Source: Brasilonema sennae CENA114
GTDB lineage: Bacteria; Cyanobacteriota; Cyanobacteriia; Cyanobacteriales; Nostocaceae
Reading direction: 5' to 3'
Assembly (NCBI RefSeq): GCF_006968745.1
Contig: NZ_CP030118.1
Coordinates: forward strand, 6,530,284 to 6,594,283
Length of the DNA stretch: 64,000 bases
Part shown: positions 8,489 through 16,684 of the stretch, piece by piece
How the letters are laid out: the number at the start of each line of letters is the position of its first letter
How positions within the stretch are numbered: position 1 is the first letter of the stretch
Made by a program: the position numbers and the translations under genes
Notes under the pieces: model-generated
Told to the model about the DNA's origin: nothing
Database searches by the model: none
The model's input: the letters and a program-made list of their open reading frames with translations, nothing else

Positions 8489-8521
8489 GACTAATGACTG
8501 ATGACTAATTGACTAATGACT
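8489..8521. repeat. Heptamer STRR (GACTAAT type) at the hisZ stop codon
   Basis: Imperfect heptamer tandem repeats (GACTAAT, GACTGAT). They run into the 3' end of hisZ, so the last residues and stop of HisZ are encoded by the repeat. The same repeat is found at 45651-45690. Confidence 0.8.
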
Positions 8522-9749
8522 CTATCATCCTTGAACCATCAGCTTTAATCCAAGCAATTTGGTTGATAGTGCGATCGCGTGCATATTGTCGAATCTCATC
8601 CACATCTCGTCCCCCCAAATCCATTTCAACCCGTACCAAGTGAGTCGAGTCTCGAAGTTTTGTAGCGTAAGCAAAGGCGGCTGTGTAAGCATCGGGCGTT
8701 TCTGGTACAATCAACCAATTAGTCCCTGGCGTGGTTTGTGGTAACCGCCCACAAGACAAGAGAATTTGTTGTAAACCTTCCAAGAATAGTGCAAAACCTA
8801 TTCCTGGTACACTTTCTCCTTTCGGATGATAAAGCTTTAAAAGCTGGTCATAACGACCTCCTCGCCCAAGAACTCGCGTTTGTCCATCAATCTGACTGAT
8901 GACCTCAAATACGATACCTGTGTAGTAGTCAAAGGTTTGTAATAAGCTCAAGTCAAGGATGATTTCTATCCCTTTTGACGAGATTGATGTTGTACTCGAT
9001 TTGACTGAAAGCTCTAGCAATTTTACTAGGTTTTTCAGATTATCTACAACTGCTTGTAAACTCTCGTCTAAACCCAGACTGCTGACTTTTTGCAGAACAT
9101 CCGCAGGCTTCCCGCGCAAATCTAGCATGATTCTGGCGCGTTCTCGTAGTTCATCACTTAACGGTAAAGTGTCTATGGTTATGCGGTCAAGGTGGGCGAT
9201 CGCACTCCTGACTTTTTCTTGTAGATGAGGGGGAAAAGGTTTGAGGAGCGAGCGCGTAATTTCCGCTTCACCCAAAATCAAATACCAATTGTTCAAACCC
9301 ACAGCCTGTAAAGAATCTGCCATCAGCAGCAGAATTTCTGCATCGGCTAAGCCACCACCACTGCCCAACAACTCCACCCCAGCTTGATAAAATTCTTGCT
9401 GACGGTTGTGCTTCAACTCGCCTGTGCGTTGGAAAACATTGGCATTGTAATACAGGCGTTGTGGATAATTCACCCCTGCCATACGCGTTACAGCCGTGCG
9501 AGCAATAGAGGCTGTCAATTCTGGACGTAGCCCCAAATCCTCATCGTTACCATTTTGCAGTTGAATCACCGCAGAGCGATCAATTGCTCCCCCCGCCATC
9601 AGCGTATCCATACGCTCTAACGTTGAGGTGATAATTCTATGATATCCCCAACGGTGAAACACTTGCTGTAGCCTGTTTTCTATCCAGCGCTTTTGAGCCA
9701 CATCTAAGGGTAATAAATCCCTCGCTCCCACTGGAGATTGATACACCAT
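8505..9749 (-). CDS. hisZ: ATP phosphoribosyltransferase regulatory subunit HisZ
   Basis: 414 aa, a class II histidyl-tRNA synthetase-like fold without a proper tRNA-binding extension. Visible: N-terminal GARDLLP, motif 2-like LGLRPELTASIARTAV and the FQRTGELK/EFYQAGVELLG region, and a C-terminal YDQLL/GIGFAL segment. HisZ pairs with the short form of HisG to start histidine biosynthesis. The start overlaps the stop of the upstream J-domain gene by one base (TAATG), so translation is probably coupled. The last few codons lie in a heptamer repeat. A diverged HisS is the alternative; the lack of an anticodon-binding domain argues against it. Confidence 0.85.
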   Translation of the reverse strand: MVYQSPVGARDLLPLDVAQKRWIENRLQQVFHRWGYHRIITSTLERMDTLMAGGAIDRSAVIQLQNGNDEDLGLRPELTASIARTAVTRMAGVNYPQRLYYNANVFQRTGELKHNRQQEFYQAGVELLGSGGGLADAEILLLMADSLQAVGLNNWYLILGEAEITRSLLKPFPPHLQEKVRSAIAHLDRITIDTLPLSDELRERARIMLDLRGKPADVLQKVSSLGLDESLQAVVDNLKNLVKLLELSVKSSTTSISSKGIEIILDLSLLQTFDYYTGIVFEVISQIDGQTRVLGRGGRYDQLLKLYHPKGESVPGIGFALFLEGLQQILLSCGRLPQTTPGTNWLIVPETPDAYTAAFAYATKLRDSTHLVRVEMDLGGRDVDEIRQYARDRTINQIAWIKADGSRMIESLVN

Positions 9750-10681
9750 TATTTTTTCTTCCCACCAAACAAACCACCAAACAAACCGCTACCCCCAGAT
9801 TTACCTGGTTGCTGACTCCCAGTATGAGACGAAGCTGTACGCTTCGCACCACTGGATTTTTGCCCTGTAATCTGTTCAACTTTAAGTCTCCCCGCCAACG
9901 CTATTTCGTCTTTGGGGTTTAATTGCAGGGCGCGGTTAAAGTGAACTTTTGCACTCGTGGTAAGATTTTGCTTCAAATAGACCACTCCGATCAAGCTATG
10001 GCAACGACTATTATTTGGCTCTAGTTTCAGAGCATCTTGTAATTCTACCCTTGCTTGTGTCAATTGATTTTGTGATATTAAATCTTGAGCACGACGGATG
10101 TATTGTAAGACAACCGAGTCTTGCTTTTGTGGTGGAGAGGTTACAGCGGCTTTGTTGGCTGCATTCGTTGGAATTTCTGCTGATGATGCTGCTGCAAATA
10201 TTTTGCCAGCACTCCGCATTATGTATACCAAATTCAACTCGCTGGCTAAGGCTATCGTGTCTTGTACTTCCTGTAAAGAGTCATATTGAGTTTCAGCAAT
10301 TTGAGCCACTGCACTCTTATAGATATGCTCAAAATGAGGTGCACTAGCTAGCTGCTGAGTCACATCACTCTTGAGTTCCACCGAAACAGATTCTTGCACC
10401 AAACGCTTACCCATTTGGGACAAAATTAAAATATGTTCCATTCTCTGTTTCTCACCAGAGAGTGTTTCATAAGCTGGATTCACCAGCTTAGATAACAATT
10501 CATTAGCAAGTTCTTTTTCCGCATCGCTTTCATCCCTACAGGTATCAGGATGTAAGCGGCGGGCAATTTTGAGATAGCGTTTGCGGATTTCTTTGACATC
10601 TGCATCAACTGGTACACACAGAACTGCGTGATGGTCTATAAAATCATATTTAAATAATCCGCGATTAAACTTGAAAGACAT
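9749..10681 (-). CDS. J-domain and TPR protein (DnaJ-like cochaperone)
   Basis: 310 aa. An N-terminal J domain (about residues 12-80) carries the HPD tripeptide at H44-P45-D46, needed to stimulate Hsp70 ATPase. Residues 190-265 form tetratricopeptide repeats (ELQDALKLEPNNSRCHSLIG, then AKVHFNRALQLNPKDEIALA). A Ser/Lys/Gly-rich tail ends in GGSGLFGGLFGGKKK. No Gly/Phe or zinc-finger region, so a class III J-protein, probably cytosolic. Overlaps hisZ by one base. Confidence 0.88.
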   Translation of the reverse strand: MSFKFNRGLFKYDFIDHHAVLCVPVDADVKEIRKRYLKIARRLHPDTCRDESDAEKELANELLSKLVNPAYETLSGEKQRMEHILILSQMGKRLVQESVSVELKSDVTQQLASAPHFEHIYKSAVAQIAETQYDSLQEVQDTIALASELNLVYIMRSAGKIFAAASSAEIPTNAANKAAVTSPPQKQDSVVLQYIRRAQDLISQNQLTQARVELQDALKLEPNNSRCHSLIGVVYLKQNLTTSAKVHFNRALQLNPKDEIALAGRLKVEQITGQKSSGAKRTASSHTGSQQPGKSGGSGLFGGLFGGKKK

Positions 10682-10763
10682 AGAATTGCATCACAATTTG
10701 TTGACTAGCCGTTGGATTTCTCTAGTTTAATATTTATGTACTAATTATTACTAAGTAATATCG

Positions 10764-11579
10764 CTAGTCAACCCATGAAGATAGTGGTGGAACTTGTTGT
10801 AGTTCTTGACTTAGGCTGTTGTGAATAGAACCATTCGTAGCAAGAATTCTACCAGACGAGATATCTAAGGGACTCCCATCGTATGCAGTCACCTTTCCGC
10901 CAGCTTCTCGTATTAAAATGATACCAGCAGCAATGTCCCAAGGAGAAAGACCTCTTTCCCAGTAGCCATCCAAACGACCACAGGCGATATGAGCCAAATC
11001 TAGAGATGCAGAACCACTACGCCGAACTCCTTGAGTCAGATGAGTCAAGTGACAGAATTCCGCATAGTTGTTGTCAGATGTTTCACGACGGTCATAGGCA
11101 AATCCGGAAACCAACAAACTTTTACCAAGTTCAGAAGTTTTTGAAACCTTTATTGGGCAACGGTTCCGCGTAGCTCCCAAACCTTGAGCCGCCCGGAACA
11201 GTTCATCATGGAAAGGGTCATAAATAACACCAACTTGCGGGACACCCTGAATCAAAAGCCCAATAGAAACAGCAAAAAAGGGATATTGGTGAGCAAAGTT
11301 CGTTGTTCCATCCAGAGGATCAATCGCCCAGAGATACTCACTATCTTGATTTCCTAGTTTCCCAGATTCCTCAGCCAGGATAGAATGGTCAGGAAAGTGA
11401 CGACGCAAAACATCTAAAACGACAGCTTCCGAAGCTTTATCAGCAGCCGTTACCAAATCACCGGGGCGTCCTTTTTCAGTAATCGCGTCTTCCACCTTAC
11501 CCAAATAACCTTGCAACACCGCGCCACCAGCAAGGGCTGCTTCTGTAGCAATATCCAAAAAGATTTGCAGATTACTCAT
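10764..11579 (-). CDS. Inositol monophosphatase family protein
   Basis: 271 aa. The metal-binding signature WAIDPLDGTTNF (D87, D90) follows the LAEESG motif (E70, E71), and the second signature SPWDIAAGIILIREAGG is intact. Members hydrolyse inositol 1-phosphate or related sugar phosphates with Mg2+. In cyanobacteria this subgroup can also be a histidinol-phosphate or fructose-bisphosphate-like phosphatase; nearness to hisZ is suggestive but not proof. Confidence 0.9.
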   Translation of the reverse strand: MSNLQIFLDIATEAALAGGAVLQGYLGKVEDAITEKGRPGDLVTAADKASEAVVLDVLRRHFPDHSILAEESGKLGNQDSEYLWAIDPLDGTTNFAHQYPFFAVSIGLLIQGVPQVGVIYDPFHDELFRAAQGLGATRNRCPIKVSKTSELGKSLLVSGFAYDRRETSDNNYAEFCHLTHLTQGVRRSGSASLDLAHIACGRLDGYWERGLSPWDIAAGIILIREAGGKVTAYDGSPLDISSGRILATNGSIHNSLSQELQQVPPLSSWVD

Positions 11580-11644
11580 GACTCGTTAATAATTCGTAAT
11601 ATTAGCCTATTACGAATTGTGAATTAAGGGTAGTGAATTAAGGG

Positions 11645-11708
11645 TAGGGTGGGCACTGCTCACTCATAGCAGACTCATGACATCAGAAGATAGGCAGTGC
11701 CCACCTTA
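11645..11708. repeat. Inverted-repeat element, GTGGGCACTGC family, copy 1
   Basis: Arms 11645-11659 and 11694-11708 pair with one mismatch (TAGGGTGGGCACTGC type), 34-nt interior. Same arm as the elements at 11829-11888 and 31510-31526. Confidence 0.75.
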
Positions 11709-11828
11709 CAAATTACCGTCACAGCAATTTCAAGATTTGGCGATAAGCCCTTGGCTTGACGCTACGCGTATCGCACAGTGAAGCAATTGCGCTACGTATG
11801 CCCTGAGTCCCTTCTCAAAATCCTTGGT

Positions 11829-11888
11829 GGTGGGCACTGCTGACAACATACAAGTAGAAGTTTCCGCGAACAGTAAGCAGTGCCCACC
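11829..11888. repeat. Inverted-repeat element, GTGGGCACTGC family, copy 2
   Basis: Perfect 13-bp arms GGTGGGCACTGCT (11829-11841) and AGCAGTGCCCACC (11876-11888), with an interior unrelated to that of copy 1. Confidence 0.75.
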
Positions 11889-12121
11889 CTACAAAAATTG
11901 TAACCGTTCTGACGCTCAATCTCTATCCGTACTTTGCGATTGCTGAGTCCCAAGGGGACACGCTGCGCGTTAGCCCTTGGCGTGCGCTTGCGCTTACGCT
12001 CCACTACGTTCTGCTGCCCTCCGGGCACGCTGCGCTAACGCAATGACAAACTAGGATTGCTATAGTAATGAGCAAGAGTTAGAAGTTGCACTCAAGGCAA
12101 TACAGGAATTAGTCAAACCAG

Positions 12122-13096
12122 ATGGAAACTGATGCTCAATTTCAATTCGATGTCTTCCTTTGCCACAATAGCGAAGATAAGGACGCAGTCATAAAAATTG
12201 CAGAGCAATTAGAAGAAAATAAGATTAAACCGTGGTTGGATATATGGGAACTACAACCTGGTTTTCCTTGGCAGCGAGAACTAGAAAAGCAGATTGATCA
12301 CATAAAATCAGCAGCAGTTTTTGTTGGTAAAAGTGGTATTGGTCCTTGGCAAAAAAATGAAATAGAAGCCTTTTTGAGTGAATTTAACGCTCGACAGTGT
12401 CCTGTTATTCCTGTGCTTCTTCCTGATGCTCCACAGGAGCCTAGTCTCGCACGTTTTCTTAAAGGCATGACATGGGTTGATTTTCGGGAACAGACACGTG
12501 TTTATATTCCTCCAATGGATAGACTGATCTGGGGTATTACTGGGAGAAAGCCAGTAAGGGTGAAGGTGATCCCACAAAGCCAAGCTCAAAACACTCCGCA
12601 AAATCAAAGAAATGATTCAAGTGATGACCTCAGATCAGAAAAAGGTGTAGATTACACGAAACTGCGAGACTTACTGGCAGCAAGAAAGTGGGAAGAAGCT
12701 GACTATGAAACTTATCTGGTAATGCTTCAAGCTGTAGATAGCCAGAAAAATGACTACATTAGGGAAGAAGAACTCTTAAACTTTCCCTGCACTGACCTGC
12801 GCACAATTGACCAATTGTGGGTAAAATACAGTAATGGACATTTTGGCTTCAGCGTTCAGAAGGAAATTTACCTGAGTGTCGGCGGCAAGCCGGGTAGATA
12901 CAACGAACAAGCCTTGAGAAAGTTTGGCGATCGCGTAGGTTGGGAGATAAGCGTTAATAGTCTTGGGATCAATAAAGTCACTTTTGATACCACGTTTGAT
13001 ACAACTGTTTCGCCTGGACACCTCCCGTGTGGTATGGTATGTGGGGTAGAGTTTGTGATTGGTCTCTTCTCTTGCATCGAGACTTGTAAACTGTAA
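12122..13096 (+). CDS. TIR domain - GUN4 domain fusion protein
   Basis: 324 aa. Residues 8-145 are a bacterial TIR domain: FDVFLCHNSEDK, then KPWLDIWELQPGFPW and RELEKQI (E53 or E55 fits the NADase catalytic Glu), then CPVIPVLLP. Residues 150-175 are a Gln/Ser-rich linker. Residues 176-324 are a GUN4 domain (DYTKLRDLLAARKWEEADYE, LWVKYSNGHFGFSVQK, GHLP). GUN4 binds porphyrins and in chlorophyll synthesis activates Mg-chelatase; TIR domains degrade NAD+ or make signalling nucleotides on activation. The fusion suggests a sensor (GUN4-like ligand pocket) controlling a TIR effector, which is inference. The next gene is a transposase relic; defence-like genes follow. Confidence 0.88.
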   Translation: METDAQFQFDVFLCHNSEDKDAVIKIAEQLEENKIKPWLDIWELQPGFPWQRELEKQIDHIKSAAVFVGKSGIGPWQKNEIEAFLSEFNARQCPVIPVLLPDAPQEPSLARFLKGMTWVDFREQTRVYIPPMDRLIWGITGRKPVRVKVIPQSQAQNTPQNQRNDSSDDLRSEKGVDYTKLRDLLAARKWEEADYETYLVMLQAVDSQKNDYIREEELLNFPCTDLRTIDQLWVKYSNGHFGFSVQKEIYLSVGGKPGRYNEQALRKFGDRVGWEISVNSLGINKVTFDTTFDTTVSPGHLPCGMVCGVEFVIGLFSCIETCKL

Positions 13097-13172
13097 TGTT
13101 TAAGCGTTTCAGAATTTTGTGAATATTTATTGCAGCTTCCTTTCGTACGCAAGAATCAACATTTCCGCATTT

Positions 13173-13196
13173 CAATACCTGGCACCGGGGGGAAAA
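13173..13196. repeat. Direct repeat at the RAYT relic, copy A
   Basis: CAATACCTGGCACCGGGG followed by GGAAAA; matches 13666-13688 with one indel/substitution cluster. Confidence 0.7.
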
Positions 13197-13665
13197 ATCC
13201 ATTTGCGTGGATAAATTTTTCTGCTACTTCATGCACCTCTGTACATTCGGTGATTGTTTGCTTATCCCAAGGTAAACTCATTTGCCCTGGTGACTTTTTC
13301 TGATTTCCTTTACTCTTCATTGATGGCAAAAAGCGACTACCCCAATGGTTTCTTTTTTCTGACTTTGCTTGTGGTCGATATTTTTTGCAAAATCCTCGAT
13401 ATTTAGCAGCGCATTCCTCCAAGTTTTTCCCCAATTGCAAAAATGCAGGATGCCACTGGGTGATACCATCATCACTGAAGCGGTCATGGATGCCATAGTT
13501 GCTGAAATCGTAGAAAAAACCCTGCTGTATTCCTGCTGCTTTAGGATTAGCGTGGATATATAGCAGCGTATTTAACGCCCTTTTGGTATCTGTATTAGCA
13601 AAACCTGTGCTGTGATATCGTTTTTCCCAAAAGTGTCCTGTCCGGTTCAGCATCCGATTAAAACA

Positions 13666-13688
13666 CAATACCTGGCACGGAGGGAAAA
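13666..13688. repeat. Direct repeat at the RAYT relic, copy B
   Basis: CAATACCTGGCACGGAGGG followed by AAAA; same orientation as copy A, 493 bp away. Confidence 0.7.
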
Positions 13689-13695
13689 CATTCAA

Positions 13696-14163
13696 TTAAA
13701 ATTTAATATCTCTCCACACTTTAGCCTCAGTAAAGCGACTCAAATGCTTTACGTTTGTAGTGGCAATAACAATATAACGACCGGGAAAATCTTCCTTAAG
13801 AATTTGCCAATGACCAGAAATGATAATATCTACATCAAGGCTCTTATCATCTGCAGTGGGAATGCCTTGACTTCGAGCAGCAGCCCATAAAGAAGCAGCT
13901 TGTTTCAATAAAGCTGAAGTAATTGGTAAAAAATCAATGATTTCTCGAAGTTCATCTAAATTCTGAATACTATTGAGTTCAGTTTTCTTTTGTGATGCTA
14001 AAACTAAACTTCTCCTGACTTCAAAATCGCATATATCAGAAGAACAAACATGAACACCATGCGATAACAAAGTATAAAGCCATTGCTCGCAATCGTAAGC
14101 TTCTCCTAACTTATTGGGATTGGTAAGAATTCCCAGTACCCCAGAGTCAATAAAAACTATCAT
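13696..14163 (-). CDS. PIN-domain protein (VapC-like putative toxin)
   Basis: 155 aa. Begins MIVFIDSGVLGIL, the first PIN strand with the metal-binding Asp, followed by a Glu in DFEVRRSLVLASQ and a C-terminal DVDIIISGHW and VIATTNVKHL, the usual order of acidic residues in PIN ribonucleases. Overlaps the upstream 129-aa gene by 4 bp (ATGA), a coupling typical of toxin-antitoxin operons. RNA cleavage is the family role; the target is unknown. Confidence 0.8.
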   Translation of the reverse strand: MIVFIDSGVLGILTNPNKLGEAYDCEQWLYTLLSHGVHVCSSDICDFEVRRSLVLASQKKTELNSIQNLDELREIIDFLPITSALLKQAASLWAAARSQGIPTADDKSLDVDIIISGHWQILKEDFPGRYIVIATTNVKHLSRFTEAKVWRDIKF

Positions 14164-14549
14164 GATTGCGAATATAACTTTTGTTCGGGAAAACGTTCTG
14201 CATCTATTATTTGTTTAAAATTCTCAAATATTTCTTCTCTGTGTAGTGATTCTGCTTCAGACATATTTTCATGGCGTTGAATACGCTGTTTTAATAAGGC
14301 TATTGCTCGCTGATTTTGCTTTAATCGCTTCTGCCTGTCCAATTCTAATTGATTAGCAGTAACTAAATCCTTATCTAATTGCAATAGTTTCTTGAGAGCT
14401 TCAGCATCATCTGGTTCTAGAGTAATGGGAGCAGAATAACCTTCTAAAATCAAGTTGTAATTATTACTTGTAGTTGTAAGTGGAATAAGAGCAATGAAGC
14501 GAGAAAGGTTTAATATTTTTCCACTAGGGAGTTCTACAGCTAGATTCAT
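14160..14549 (-). CDS. Hypothetical protein, putative antitoxin partner of the PIN protein
   Basis: 129 aa, not a recognised antitoxin fold. Residues 1-55 look like beta-strands (VELPSGKILNLSRFIALIP, YNLILEGYSAPITLEPDDAEAL), then a long charged helical region (residues 55-110). Overlaps the PIN gene by 4 bp and comes first, the usual position of an antitoxin. The function is inferred only from this arrangement. Confidence 0.6.
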   Translation of the reverse strand: MNLAVELPSGKILNLSRFIALIPLTTTSNNYNLILEGYSAPITLEPDDAEALKKLLQLDKDLVTANQLELDRQKRLKQNQRAIALLKQRIQRHENMSEAESLHREEIFENFKQIIDAERFPEQKLYSQS

Positions 14550-14860
14550 ATTGATTTAAGTTTTTCACGAGATTATGAATAATATTTTTTTAAAGATTAA
14601 CTATATAGAAAATTATATCATAATCTTGTATTGGTAGTCCGCCTAGGACTATAAGTCCCAGGCTAATAGCCGAAGTCCATTAAAATGGACTGAGCAGTAG
14701 CTCTGTGTACTATCCTTGGTTTACAGGTATAAGCAATAGCCAACATACTCCTTTCGGTGCCCGTTCGCCGCTAGCCGTTCCTGTAGGGTAGATTAACGTA
14801 AGGTGTGCAGAGTAGTTTCTTAACTGTTTGATGTATTCCACCCAATTGAAAACCGCTATA
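14550..14860. other. Intergenic region with a small perfect hairpin
   Basis: 311 bases without a gene. Bases 14674-14691 form AGTCCAT/ATGGACT with a 4-nt loop, within a longer AGTCC-rich stretch resembling interspersed palindromes of cyanobacteria. Nothing else was recognised. Confidence 0.6.
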
Positions 14861-16249
14861 TTACCGGCGAAGTAGGCGAAGGATGAGAATAATTAAAAAT
14901 GGTGAACTAAAGACAATACTCCACACAAAAGTTGGTGAACCTACGAAAGAAAAGTCTTTATAAGATGCCACTGGAGGTTGTTGGGTGGAGATGGCGGTGG
15001 CTGTTATGCCGCTGATGGCGAGTCCAATTCCTGCAAGCGCGATGGTGTTGTCTAGAGTGCGATCGCTCTTGGTTTGCTCAATCTCAATAATACCCCGAAC
15101 AGTGTTGATTAAGTCTTCTAAAATTCTCAAGCCTACACTCAGGCTAGCACGGTCTTGCGCTACCTGCGCTTTGTATTTTTCCTCAACAATATCACTGAAG
15201 TTTTTCAAAAACCCCAAGTCTGTATCACCCAAATTACCATATTCTTGTTGCTTTTGTTCTGCTTTTTGGACGATCTGTTGATGGTATTTTTGGTAGTTGC
15301 TTAAATTCGTCTCTATCGCCAAGCTGATAATTTCCAGATCGCTGATTTTTCTGAGATAATCTGATAAAGTCGCAATACTCTCACTCAATATTTTTTGTAA
15401 GTACTGTAACTTGTTACCAGATAATATTACTTCTCCATGTTCTGTATATAAACTTTTCACTTTTGCAACGTTTTCTGTGATAGACTTATATTCAGCTTGT
15501 AAACTTCTCGTTGTTTTCTCAGCATAAGCATATTCCCACAAAATTTTGTTACGCACACATAATAACCGCAGCCAATCTCCATAAAAGCCTGCAGCTTCCT
15601 CCATAATATTTAGGGCGGGATAGAAAAATATTAAAATGTGAGTATTTTCTTCTGCCACGTTCTCCCACTTCTGGGGCGATTTCCAAACTTCAAAAACTGT
15701 AGCGCCTAAAAAATTTCCAATTTTTAACTCTTGCCAATCACCAGGGATTAAAGCGTTGGCAGATGCTTTGGCTAAATCTTCTAAATTAGCTTGAAAATTT
15801 GCAGGTAGGCAACCGGAAAGCATCCAAGTTTTCCCTAGGTTACCATTTTTAGCAGAGGCTTTTTCTTTGAGCTTTTGAAAAAAAGTAACAGAGTGAGGAT
15901 GATCAAAGTCATCAACAGAACAGTCAAACAGTAGTCCGTAAGTATCACTTAAGCGAACTGGATAGTAATAACCTCCAATTTGATAATCTGCAACCTTATC
16001 TTGAAAAATCAAATGATTATCTTTGATATTAAATGGCTTTCGGTATTTTGGATCAAGTAAGTCTAGTAATTTGATATATTCTGGGTTCTCAGCTGCTAAC
16101 TCCTCCTCTAAATAGACATGTAATTTAGGAGGTAGGTTGTTCCAGAATTTATCGTGATTTTCAGCAACTTGAGCTTCACTGTCTCCCAATCCATCTCTTA
16201 ATTGGTAGACAAATACATCGAGAGTGGGGTAGTAAATTAAGTCATTCAT
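14861..16249 (-). CDS. Coiled-coil protein with two C-terminal membrane helices
   Basis: 462 aa; I do not recognise a named domain. Residues 1-220 look globular (YYYPVRLSDTYGLLFDCSVDD, W-rich stretch around 170-200). Residues 245-385 are charged and helical with likely coiled coils (KSITENVAKVKSLYTEHGE, VQKAEQKQQEYGNLGDTD). Two hydrophobic helices close the protein (about 400-420 and 438-460), ending LRLLRR. Last of a minus-strand operon: TPR-CHAT relic, small interrupted gene, then this one 11 bp further on. The architecture fits a membrane-bound effector or anchor for a CHAT system, which is inference. No disabling mutation seen. Confidence 0.7.
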   Translation of the reverse strand: MNDLIYYPTLDVFVYQLRDGLGDSEAQVAENHDKFWNNLPPKLHVYLEEELAAENPEYIKLLDLLDPKYRKPFNIKDNHLIFQDKVADYQIGGYYYPVRLSDTYGLLFDCSVDDFDHPHSVTFFQKLKEKASAKNGNLGKTWMLSGCLPANFQANLEDLAKASANALIPGDWQELKIGNFLGATVFEVWKSPQKWENVAEENTHILIFFYPALNIMEEAAGFYGDWLRLLCVRNKILWEYAYAEKTTRSLQAEYKSITENVAKVKSLYTEHGEVILSGNKLQYLQKILSESIATLSDYLRKISDLEIISLAIETNLSNYQKYHQQIVQKAEQKQQEYGNLGDTDLGFLKNFSDIVEEKYKAQVAQDRASLSVGLRILEDLINTVRGIIEIEQTKSDRTLDNTIALAGIGLAISGITATAISTQQPPVASYKDFSFVGSPTFVWSIVFSSPFLIILILRLLRR

Positions 16250-16260
16250 CGAGTAAAGAT

Positions 16261-16629
16261 CTAATCAAATTCTAGTTTTATTAATTGACAGTCGATTTGG
16301 GAGTATCCCAAATTTTGTAAAAAAGATAAGTAACTCAACCTAATTAAACGTGAAATGTCCGCAGCATCTTGTTCATTGTTTTTCCCTATTAAAGTAAGAC
16401 ATTCGCTTTCGTAAAGTTGATTGAGGCGTTCGCGGAGCGACTCCGCAGGAGTCTCGCTCTTTTTTACCAAAGCGTCAAGCCGCCTAATTGTAGCTTCATT
16501 CACATTATTCCCCAACGCTTGACGGACTGGGTGAAGTTTTTCTTGCAGTTCTGGTCAAAGGGTTGATAAATCAAGTTTATTGAATGCTTGCAAAAAAGCT
16601 TGGTAGCGGATTGTGTATCTTTCTAGCAT
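16261..16629 (-). pseudogene. Small gene interrupted by one in-frame TGA
   Basis: From the ATG at 16629 the frame reads MLERYTIRYQAFLQAFNKLD, LSTL, a TGA stop (16555-16557), then PELQEKLHPVRQALGNN and on to a normal stop at 16261, 122 codons in all. The same frame continues on both sides with no indel, so a single base change interrupts it. A TTG at 16515 could restart the last 84 residues. The sequence LVKKSETPAESLRERLNQ is encoded by a GC-rich dispersed repeat module (16426-16455) inserted in frame. Function unknown. Confidence 0.7.
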
Positions 16630-16684
16630 AAGAAAAATGTGGAGAATTGAAGATAGGATTTACCTAGAAGAGATCCCCCAACCC

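Larger units (their letters stand above)
11580..12121. other. Repeat-filled intergenic region
   Basis: 542 bases without a gene. It holds two copies of a GTGGGCACTGC hairpin element (listed separately) and, at 11757-12060, mosaics of GC-rich modules (GCGCTTGCGCTTACGC and others) also present near 8390 and 22300-22650. The last bases (12062-12132) read QELEVALKAIQELVKP before a stop overlapping the TIR gene start, possibly the tail of a lost upstream gene. Confidence 0.6.
13156..13695 (-). pseudogene. N-terminally truncated REP-associated tyrosine transposase (RAYT)
   Basis: 179 codons starting at a TTG directly after the stop of the PIN gene. NRMLNRTGHFWEKRYHSTG and LLYIHANPKAAGI are conserved blocks of Y1-type REP-associated transposases, but the roughly 100-residue N-terminus with the HUH metal-binding motif is missing, so it cannot be active. 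Near-identical 23-24 bp sequences lie at both ends (13173-13196 and 13666-13688), giving the FFPPVPG-like residues at the C-terminus and FPPCQV at the N-terminus. The domesticated C-terminus may still be expressed, but decay is more likely. Confidence 0.7.

Noticed and set aside
16261..16515. 84-aa protein started from TTG
   Set aside because: The frame extends upstream to an ATG at 16629 past a single TGA; the longer interrupted gene explains it better.
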